This document shows, in pieces, positions 23,729 to 29,581 of a stretch of 32,948 bases of DNA. The stretch's first letter is position 1, and every line of letters starts with the position of its first letter. The notes under the pieces were generated by a model. That model saw nothing but the letters and a program-made list of their open reading frames with translations, ran no database searches and was not told where the DNA came from. A program made the position numbers and the translations under genes. The stretch covers positions 1 through 32,948 of the forward strand of contig CBFGZI010000031.1 in the NCBI GenBank assembly GCA_965653225.1. Reading direction: 5' to 3'. The DNA is from JALZDI01 sp965653225 (GTDB lineage Bacteria > Actinomycetota > Actinomycetes > Propionibacteriales > Nocardioidaceae).

Positions 23729-24955
23729 TCAGTGTGTGGCGCTGGGCTGCCCAGACGGCTGCTGCGCCAGCCAGCCCTCGGCGCGCAGGTGCCCGAGTAC
23801 GTCCCCGAGGGCATCTTCGATGCTGCGACCGGTGGTGTCTATGGTCACAGCAGCGTCGGCGGGCACCTCGTACGGCGAGCTGATGCCGGTGAAGTCCGGA
23901 ATCTCACCCGCCCGGGCCTTGGCGTACAGGCCCTTGCGGTCGCGGCGCTCGCACTCCTCGATCGGCGTCGACACGTGCACCAGCACGAAACCGCCGCCGG
24001 CGGCCTCGACCATCGCACGTACCTCCTGCCGCGTCGAGTCGAACGGCGCGATCGGGGAGCAGATCGCCACCCCGCCGTGCCGGCTGATCTCGGCGGCCAC
24101 CCAGCCGATCCGCCGGATGTTGGTCTCGCGGTCCTCACGCGAGAACCCGAGCCCGGCCGACAGGTGGCGGCGCACCACGTCGCCGTCCAGCGAGGTGACA
24201 GTGCGGTCGCCCCGCTCGAGCAGCACGTCGTGCAGCGCGCGGGCCAGCGTCGACTTCCCCGACCCGGAGAACCCGGTGAAGAACACCACCAGGCCGCGCC
24301 GCTCCCGCGGCGGCCGGTCGGTCTCGACCACCCGGCGCACCGGCTCGGAGAGCTCTCCCTGGACCGGCGGCAGGTACAGCACGTCGTCGCTGTAGGCCAG
24401 CGCCACCCGCTCGCGCAGCTCCTCGTCCTCACGGGGGTCGTCGCGGCGGGCGACCGGGACGGCCACCACCTCGGCCCCGCTGATCTGCTCCGCGGCCGCA
24501 AGCGTCGCGCGCACCAGCCCGGGCGCAGAGACTCCTTGCGGGGACCCGGTCCCGACGAGCACGAGCAGCAGCGGCACGGCGCCCGCCGCCCGGGCCGCCG
24601 CGTCAACGGCCTCCACCGCGTTGCCGCCCAGCGGCTCGGACACGGGTACGGCGAGAGTGGGCGTGCCCGCGTGCTTGTCGCGTACCTCCCGCGGCGAGCG
24701 GTGATAGCGGCGGAACGCGCCGAACTGCGGGTGGGTGAGTGCGGTCACCGAGCCGCTCACGACGTCACCGGCCGTGCTGATGCTGGTGAACGAGGCCAGC
24801 GGCAGCCCCTCCGGGTCGGTCAGCTCCAGCGCCTTGTCGTCGGTCGCCGCCACGTCGGCGGGCAGCCGTAGCCGCAGGGGCTCGTCGAGCGCGCCGATCA
24901 GGATCAGCTCCAGGTCGTCGAGCTCGCGCGAGGAGGGGGTCCACTGGGTCGGCAC
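23729..24955 (-). CDS. cysC: APS kinase with extra N-terminal region
   Basis: Predicted 408-aa protein. Residues about 220-395 are a complete adenylylsulfate kinase that makes PAPS. It has the P-loop GFSGSGKST (228-236), LDGD (256-259), FSREDRETNIRR (271-282), ICSPIAPFDSTRQEVR and RKGLYAKARAGEI. Residues 1-200 are not kinase. They resemble an ATP-sulfurylase-type N-terminal domain (GDVVSGSVTALTHPQFGAFR) but show no sulfurylase active-site motif, so the region may be regulatory or structural. The GTG is preceded by CACAAT 6 nt upstream, a leaderless layout, divergent from the asparaginase-like gene. It is first in the operon with the transporter, cysD and cysN. Confidence 0.88.
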   Translation of the reverse strand: MPTQWTPSSRELDDLELILIGALDEPLRLRLPADVAATDDKALELTDPEGLPLASFTSISTAGDVVSGSVTALTHPQFGAFRRYHRSPREVRDKHAGTPTLAVPVSEPLGGNAVEAVDAAARAAGAVPLLLVLVGTGSPQGVSAPGLVRATLAAAEQISGAEVVAVPVARRDDPREDEELRERVALAYSDDVLYLPPVQGELSEPVRRVVETDRPPRERRGLVVFFTGFSGSGKSTLARALHDVLLERGDRTVTSLDGDVVRRHLSAGLGFSREDRETNIRRIGWVAAEISRHGGVAICSPIAPFDSTRQEVRAMVEAAGGGFVLVHVSTPIEECERRDRKGLYAKARAGEIPDFTGISSPYEVPADAAVTIDTTGRSIEDALGDVLGHLRAEGWLAQQPSGQPSATH

Positions 24956-24993
24956 CCGTCGATTGTGCCAGCAGGGAGGTAGGGTCGCCCGAC
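24956..24993. promoter_or_regulatory. 38-bp divergent leaderless promoter pair
   Basis: Only 38 bp separate two start codons. TAGGGT (24980-24985) lies 8 nt before the plus-strand GTG at 24994. CACAAT on the minus strand (24967-24962) lies 6 nt before the GTG at 24955. The two promoters must overlap, so RNA polymerase at one may hinder the other. Confidence 0.5.
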
Positions 24994-25977
24994 GTGACCG
25001 TGCCTCGGACCTTCACCGACACAGCGCGGGCCGACACCGCTCCGCCCGTGCTCGCCGAGGTGGTCCGCTCGGGCTTCGCCGAGAGCCACCACCGCGGGTC
25101 GGTCGTCGCGCTCGACCCCACCGGCGCGCAGGCCTGGTCGGTCGGCGACGTCGACGCACCGATGCTGCCGCGGTCGAGCGTGAAGCCGCTGCAGGCGGTC
25201 GGCATGGTCCGCTGCGGACTCGACCTCCCGCCCGACCTGCTGGCCCTCGCCGCCGCGTCCCACTCCGCCGAGCCGTTCCACCTCGACGGCGTACGCCGGA
25301 TCCTCGAGGGCGCCGGGCTCGACGAGTCCGCGCTGCAGAACCCGGCCGACGACCCGCTGGAGGAGTGGGTGCGCGTCGAGGCCCTGCGCGCCGGTGCCGG
25401 CAGGTCGCCCATCCAGATGAACTGCAGCGGCAAGCACGCCGCGATGCTGGCCACCTGCGCGGTGAACGGCTGGGACACCGACACCTACCTCGACCCCGGC
25501 CATCCGCTGCAGCGGGCGGTCCGGTCCGCGATCGAGGACCTCACCGGAGTCGAGGCCGAGATCACCGCCGTGGACGGCTGCGGGGCGCCACTGCTGTCGA
25601 CCACCCTCACCGGCCTGGCCGGGTCGTTCCGGCGGCTGGTGCTGGCCGAGCCCGGGACACCCGAGCACCGCGTCGCGCAGGCGATCCGCGACTACCCGGA
25701 GCACACCTCCGGCACCCGGCGCGACGAGGCACGGCTGCTGCGCGCGCTGCCAGGTGCGGTCGGCAAGGCCGGCGCGGAGGCCTGCTACGCGCTCGGCCTC
25801 CCCGACGGGCACGCGGTGGCGCTGAAGATCGCCGACGGCAGCGTCCGGGCCCGCCCCGTGGTGATGGCCGCGGCCCTGCGCCGGCTCGGGGTCGACCACC
25901 CGGTGCTGAAGGAGCAGTCCGAGCACGTGCTGTACGGCGGCGGACATCCGGTGGGCGCGGTCCGGCCGGTCATCTAG
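24994..25977 (+). CDS. L-asparaginase II-family protein
   Basis: Predicted 327-aa amidohydrolase of the asparaginase II (Rhizobium etli-type) family, hydrolysing asparagine to aspartate and ammonia. Typical blocks are EVVRSGFAESHHRGSVVAL, a serine-lysine segment PRSSVKPLQA, then MNCSGKHAAML and VDGCGAP with cysteine, serine and lysine residues of the serine-hydrolase-like active site. Length fits the family. The GTG has a leaderless TAGGGT box. Divergence from cysC looks incidental. Confidence 0.85.
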   Translation: MTVPRTFTDTARADTAPPVLAEVVRSGFAESHHRGSVVALDPTGAQAWSVGDVDAPMLPRSSVKPLQAVGMVRCGLDLPPDLLALAAASHSAEPFHLDGVRRILEGAGLDESALQNPADDPLEEWVRVEALRAGAGRSPIQMNCSGKHAAMLATCAVNGWDTDTYLDPGHPLQRAVRSAIEDLTGVEAEITAVDGCGAPLLSTTLTGLAGSFRRLVLAEPGTPEHRVAQAIRDYPEHTSGTRRDEARLLRALPGAVGKAGAEACYALGLPDGHAVALKIADGSVRARPVVMAAALRRLGVDHPVLKEQSEHVLYGGGHPVGAVRPVI

Positions 25978-25991
25978 CCGGTCCTCTAGAA

Positions 25992-26007
25992 CGTGAGGGC
26001 GATCACG
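25992..26007. repeat. Short inverted repeat after the asparaginase-like gene
   Basis: CGTGA-N6-TCACG, flanked by two CTCTAG copies. It could be a weak terminator or part of the regulator's promoter. Confidence 0.3.
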
Positions 26008-26016
26008 CGACTCTAG

Positions 26017-26041
26017 CTTGCAATACGCTAACTATTGCAAG
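26017..26041. promoter_or_regulatory. Candidate operator at the XRE regulator promoter
   Basis: Perfect 9-bp arms CTTGCAATA and TATTGCAAG around CGCTAAC. A TACGCT -10 (26024-26029) lies inside it, so a bound protein would block transcription. The site ends 13 bp before the GTG at 26055. Autoregulation is the simplest reading. Confidence 0.6.
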
Positions 26042-26054
26042 CAGACTGGGAGCC

Positions 26055-26444
26055 GTGGCCAAGTTGAACGTCGGGAAGGCCGTCGAGGACCTCGGCGGCT
26101 ACCTGCGAGAGCAGCGCCGGGAGGCAAGGCTCTCCCTGCGCCAGCTCGCCGAGCAGGCCGGCGTCTCCAACCCGTACCTGAGCCAGATCGAGCGAGGGCT
26201 TCGCCGTCCGTCGGCAGAGGTGCTCAAGGAGCTGGCGAAGGCCCTTCGAATATCAGCAGAGACGTTGTACGTGCGGGCCGGGATTCTCGACCCGCGTGAA
26301 GACGGAGACAGGTCGGTGAAGGTGTCGGTCATGTCCGACCCGACGCTGACCGAGCGGCAGAAACAAGTCTTGCTCGACATCTACGACTCGTTTCGCCGTG
26401 AGAACGAACAGCACGATTCAGGCCCGGTCAACTCCGAAGCCTGA
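26055..26444 (+). CDS. XRE-family transcriptional regulator (Rv0474-like)
   Basis: Predicted 129-aa DNA-binding protein. The helix-turn-helix spans about residues 14-70 (LREQRREARLSLRQLAEQAG, VSNPYLSQIERGLRRPSAEV). A C-terminal helical part (LTERQKQVLLDIYDSFRREN) may form the dimer interface. The GTG follows GGGAG. A perfect inverted repeat covers its -10. Gene order regulator, HbhA-like protein, DUF2516 matches what I recall of Rv0474-Rv0476 in Mycobacterium tuberculosis. It probably controls itself and the next gene. Confidence 0.85.
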   Translation: MAKLNVGKAVEDLGGYLREQRREARLSLRQLAEQAGVSNPYLSQIERGLRRPSAEVLKELAKALRISAETLYVRAGILDPREDGDRSVKVSVMSDPTLTERQKQVLLDIYDSFRRENEQHDSGPVNSEA

Positions 26445-26459
26445 AGCCATCTCACAACG

Positions 26460-26466
26460 AGGAGGA
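26460..26466 (+). promoter_or_regulatory. Strong ribosome-binding site of the HbhA-like gene
   Basis: AGGAGGA lies 6 nt before the ATG at 26473, which fixes this start over an in-frame codon at 26398 and predicts high expression. Confidence 0.8.
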
Positions 26467-26472
26467 CTAACG

Positions 26473-27072
26473 ATGGCTCGGAACCGTACCCCGAACCTCA
26501 AGGCGCCCACGCCGGTGCTTGCCGTGATCGGTGTCGGCGACCTGGCCGTGGAGAAGATCCGCGAGGTCGGCAGCGACGTCCAGGCCCGTTCGTCGAAGAT
26601 CAACCTGGAGCCCAAGCAGCTGCAGGCCGACGTCGAGGCCGTCGCCAAGCACCGCGTGGACGACGTCCGCGCCGCCCAGAACAAGGCGCAGCAGCGCGCC
26701 GAGAAGGTGTTCAACGAGGTGGTCGCGCAGGCGACGACGACCTACGACAGCCTGGCCGGCCGCGGCCAGAAGCTGGTCAACCGCATCATGCGTCAGCAGT
26801 CGACGCAGCAGGTCAAGCGGGCGGCGAGCACCACCAAGTCGCAGGCCAAGGCGGCCACCACGACGGCGAAGAAGGGTGCTTCCAGCACCGGCGCGTCGGC
26901 CAAGAAGAGCGCGTCGCAGACCCGCTCGACCGCCAAGAAGAGCGCGAGCCAGACCCAGTCGCGCGCCAAGGCGGCCGGCACCTCGGCCCGCAAGACGGCC
27001 GAGTCCACCGGCCAGGCGGCCTCCCAGGCCGCGCAGAAGGTCGGTGACGACCGCCAGAGCACGTCGTCCTGA
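26473..27072 (+). CDS. HbhA-like Lys/Ala-rich coiled-coil protein
   Basis: Predicted 199-aa protein. Residues about 15-110 are alpha-helical and probably coiled-coil, starting with a short apolar stretch (PVLAVIGVGDLAVEKIREVG). Residues about 115-199 are a low-complexity Lys/Ala/Ser/Thr tail with repeats such as SAKKSASQT and TAKKSASQT. This layout matches mycobacterial heparin-binding hemagglutinin, whose lysine-rich tail binds sulfated glycans. A histone-like or granule-associated role is an alternative for such tails. It follows the XRE gene by 28 bp. Confidence 0.75.
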   Translation: MARNRTPNLKAPTPVLAVIGVGDLAVEKIREVGSDVQARSSKINLEPKQLQADVEAVAKHRVDDVRAAQNKAQQRAEKVFNEVVAQATTTYDSLAGRGQKLVNRIMRQQSTQQVKRAASTTKSQAKAATTTAKKGASSTGASAKKSASQTRSTAKKSASQTQSRAKAAGTSARKTAESTGQAASQAAQKVGDDRQSTSS

Positions 27073-27130
27073 CACGGTCTGACGCGTTCTGACACGGCCT
27101 GAGACGGCCTGACACAGCGAGATACGGCCC
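27071..27130 (+). repeat. Six tandem 10-bp repeats after the HbhA-like gene
   Basis: Six consecutive decamers: GACACGGTCT, GACGCGTTCT, GACACGGCCT, GAGACGGCCT, GACACAGCGA, GATACGGCCC. The period is exactly 10 bp, close to one helix turn. The first unit includes the last two bases of the stop codon, and the last runs into the hairpin. Confidence 0.75.
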
Positions 27131-27170
27131 CGGCTCCCACGTGGAGCCGGGGCCGTCGCGCTGTCAGGGT
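27109..27170 (+). terminator. Strong hairpin terminator after the HbhA-like gene
   Basis: The core is a perfect 13-bp stem (27125-27137 with 27143-27155; CGGCCCCGGCTCC) and a 5-nt loop. Flanking CCTGACA and TGTCAGG extend the pairing outward through part of the decamer repeats. There is no T-tract. Confidence 0.75.
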
Positions 27171-27201
27171 CCGAGCCGCGCGGGCGGATTGCGAAGACCG
27201 A

Positions 27202-27207
27202 TAGGCT
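27202..27207 (+). promoter_or_regulatory. -10 box of leaderless DUF2516 gene
   Basis: TAGGCT is followed by 6 nt and the GTG at 27214. Confidence 0.55.
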
Positions 27208-27213
27208 CAGAGC

Positions 27214-27510
27214 GTGGCCGCGATCTTCAACCCGTTCGCCATCGAGGGCGGCGTGATGCTCGTCCTCGCGCTGGCGCTGTTCGCGCTGAAGGCGTTCGCC
27301 TTCCTCGACGCGCTGTCGCGGCCGGAGAAGGTGTTCCCCGCAGCCGACCGGCAGACCAAGAAGTTCTGGCTGCTGATCCTCGGGCTGTTCCTGGTCGAGC
27401 ACATCATCTTCTGGCAGGTCATCGGGATCCTCAGCCTGATCGGCACGATCGCCGCGCTGGTGTACGTGCTCGACGTACGCCCCACCGTGCGCTCGCTGAC
27501 CCGCCGATAG
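27214..27510 (+). CDS. DUF2516 small membrane protein (Rv0476-like)
   Basis: Predicted 98-aa membrane protein with two to three hydrophobic segments (GGVMLVLALALFALKAFAFL; FWLLILGLFLVEHIIFW; a third near the end). It ends in a Tyr-x-x-Asp-Val-Arg-Pro region typical of the actinobacterial DUF2516 family. Function is unknown. The next gene's GTG follows the stop directly with no gap, so both are co-translated. Confidence 0.82.
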   Translation: MAAIFNPFAIEGGVMLVLALALFALKAFAFLDALSRPEKVFPAADRQTKKFWLLILGLFLVEHIIFWQVIGILSLIGTIAALVYVLDVRPTVRSLTRR

Positions 27511-28317
27511 GTGCCACTGCTGCAGACCGCCGACACACTGGTGGACTACCTCGTGACCGGGCACGGCGACCCGGTCACCGTGTTCGCGCACGGGCTGGCC
27601 GGTGCCATCGACGAGACCCGCCCGTTCGGCAGCGGCGTACGCGGCACCCGGGCGTTCCTGCACTTTCGCGGCCACGGCGCCTCGTCGGCGCCGGAGACGC
27701 CGTGGACGTACGACGCCCTGGCCGCCGAGCTGCTCGCGGTCGCCGACCACGTCGGCGCGGCCCGCGCGCTCGGCGTCTCCCTCGGTGCGGGCGCGCTGCT
27801 CCACCTCGCTGCGGCGCGACCGGAGCGGTTCGAGCGGCTCGTGCTCGTGCTGCCCGCAGCCATCGACCGGCCGCGGCACGACCCCGCGGTCGAGCGCATG
27901 CAGCAGATGGCGTCGTACGTCGAGGCGCGTGACGTGGAGGCGGTGGCCGGACTGCTGGTGACCGAGCAGCCCGTCGACGCCCGCCAGCGCCCCGAGGTCG
28001 CGGTGTGGGCGCGCCGGCAGGCGCGGCGCCTGACCGACACCTCCGTCGCCCGGGCGCTGCGCGAGCTGCCCGCCGCGTTCCCCCTCGACGACCGCGCGGT
28101 GCTCGCCCGGGTCGAGGCGCCGGTGCTGGTCGTCGGTCAGCGCGGTGACGACGCCCACCCCGCCGCGATCGCCGAGGAGCTGGCCGAGACGCTGCCCGAT
28201 GCCCGGCTGTCGGTGTTCGACTCCGGGGGAGTGCTGTGGACCCACCGGCGCGAGCTGCGCGAGCTGATCGCCGCCTTTCTCAACGACACAGTCTCAATGG
28301 CCCAGACGACTGACTGA
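27511..28317 (+). CDS. Alpha/beta-fold hydrolase
   Basis: Predicted 268-aa hydrolase. The nucleophile elbow is GVSLGAG with S90. An oxyanion region HGLAG lies near residues 27-31. Candidate acid and base are in GQRGDDAHP and LWTHRREL. The GTG follows the DUF2516 stop without a gap. Substrate unknown; esterase, lipase-like or peptidase-like activity are all possible. Confidence 0.82.
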   Translation: MPLLQTADTLVDYLVTGHGDPVTVFAHGLAGAIDETRPFGSGVRGTRAFLHFRGHGASSAPETPWTYDALAAELLAVADHVGAARALGVSLGAGALLHLAAARPERFERLVLVLPAAIDRPRHDPAVERMQQMASYVEARDVEAVAGLLVTEQPVDARQRPEVAVWARRQARRLTDTSVARALRELPAAFPLDDRAVLARVEAPVLVVGQRGDDAHPAAIAEELAETLPDARLSVFDSGGVLWTHRRELRELIAAFLNDTVSMAQTTD

Positions 28318-28336
28318 GCGGGAAGGAGAGTCTCGG

Positions 28337-28846
28337 ATGGAGCTGACCGTGGTCGAGTCCGACATCACCACCCTGGAGGTCGACGCGGTGGTCAACGCCG
28401 CGAACTCACGTATGCGCGGTGGCGGGGGCGTCGACGGCGCGATCCACCGCGCGGCGGGGCCCGGCCTGCTCGAGGAGTGCAAGCGGCGCTTCCCTGACGG
28501 CCTGCGCACCGGTGCGGCGGGATGGACCGAGGGCGGGAACCTGCCCGCGCGATGGGTGATCCACGTGGTGGGCCCCAACCGGCGCGCGGGCCAGACCGAC
28601 CCCGACCTGCTCGCGTCGTGCTACCGCGAGGCGCTGCGTGTCGCCGACGAGCTCGGCGCGACCCGCGTGGCGTTCCCGCTGGTGTCCGCCGGGGTCTACG
28701 GCTGGGACCCCGGGGAGGCGGCACAGATCGCGGTCACGACCCTGAGGGAGACGCCGAGCCAGGTGCGCGAGGCGCACCTGGTCGCGTTCAACGCCGAGGC
28801 CCGAGAGGCCTGGGAGTCCGCGGTGGCCGCCGCCGGACCGGCCTAG
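28337..28846 (+). CDS. Macrodomain protein (ADP-ribosyl/O-acetyl-ADP-ribose hydrolase type)
   Basis: Predicted 169-aa macrodomain that binds ADP-ribose. The signature VVNAANSRMRGGGGVDGAIH (residues about 18-37) contains the catalytic-type asparagine and aspartate of YmdB/MacroD-like enzymes. The second loop is PLVSAGVYGW. AAGGAG lies 8 nt before the ATG. Its TAG overlaps the TAG of the opposite-strand adenosyltransferase in a shared CTAG. It may remove ADP-ribose from proteins or deacetylate O-acetyl-ADP-ribose. Confidence 0.9.
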   Translation: MELTVVESDITTLEVDAVVNAANSRMRGGGGVDGAIHRAAGPGLLEECKRRFPDGLRTGAAGWTEGGNLPARWVIHVVGPNRRAGQTDPDLLASCYREALRVADELGATRVAFPLVSAGVYGWDPGEAAQIAVTTLRETPSQVREAHLVAFNAEAREAWESAVAAAGPA

Positions 28847-29478
28847 GCCTGCGCCGTCTCCAACGGCTGGTCCGCCGGAGGTGTGACCGAGGCCATCGGG
28901 TGCCACATCGTGTCGCCGTGCTCGGCGTTGGTCGCCCTCGCGAGGACGAACAGCAGCGCCGAGAGCCGGTTCATGTACCGCGCCGGCAGCTGCGTCAGGC
29001 GCTCGGGGTCGGCGGCGACGGCAGCCCACAGGCTGCGTTCGGCACGGCGGACGACGGTGCGTGCCTGGTAGATCAGTGAGGCCGCGGGTGTTCCACCGGG
29101 CAGCACGAAGCCCCGCACCTCGTGCAGGTCGCTCCCGAAGTGGTCGATCGCACGCTCCACCCGCTCGATGTGCGCGGAGGTGATGTGCACGTCGGAGCTC
29201 GTGTCGGGGTAGGTGTCGGGGCGCAGGTCCGACGCCAGGTCGAACAGGTCGTGCTGGACGCTGGCGAGCATCTCGACGACTGCCAACGACCCGACGCCGG
29301 CGAGCGACAGCGCTGTGCCGATGGCCGCGTTCGCCTCCTCGCAGTCGCCGTAGGCGGACAGGCGGAGGTCGTGCTTGTCGACGTCGCCGATGTGGCCCAG
29401 AGTCGTCCGACCGTCGTCGCCCTGACGGCTGAAGTGGGGAACTGCCTGGGCGGTGTCGCTGGTTGGCTCTGTGTTCAT
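28843..29478 (-). CDS. PduO-type cob(I)alamin adenosyltransferase
   Basis: Predicted 211-aa enzyme making adenosylcobalamin from cob(I)alamin and ATP. The ATP-binding N-terminus is SRQGDDGRTTL, then VDKHDLRLSAYG. The usual DELN is EEAN (AYGDCEEANAAIG). The later motifs RTVVRRAERSLW and YMNRLSALLFVLAR are intact. TACACT at 29492-29487 on the minus strand lies 8 nt before the ATG, a leaderless layout, so the long upstream extension of this reading frame is not coding. It is divergent from the BCCT transporter. Confidence 0.92.
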   Translation of the reverse strand: MNTEPTSDTAQAVPHFSRQGDDGRTTLGHIGDVDKHDLRLSAYGDCEEANAAIGTALSLAGVGSLAVVEMLASVQHDLFDLASDLRPDTYPDTSSDVHITSAHIERVERAIDHFGSDLHEVRGFVLPGGTPAASLIYQARTVVRRAERSLWAAVAADPERLTQLPARYMNRLSALLFVLARATNAEHGDTMWHPMASVTPPADQPLETAQA

Positions 29479-29570
29479 GGCCGCCGAGTGTAGTTGCGTC
29501 CTCTCATGGGTACTGTGCCCCTCCGGTTGCGCTTTGCACCAGTTTGCGCAGCCTTGAACCCCCCTGCAAC

Positions 29571-29577
29571 GGAGGAG
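29571..29577 (+). promoter_or_regulatory. Ribosome-binding site of BCCT gene
   Basis: GGAGGAG lies 4 nt before the ATG at 29582 and fixes this start. Confidence 0.75.
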
Positions 29578-29581
29578 CTCA

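Noticed and set aside
26467..28245. 592-aa minus-strand ORF
   Set aside because: Antisense to four genes with good starts and motifs; low-complexity product.
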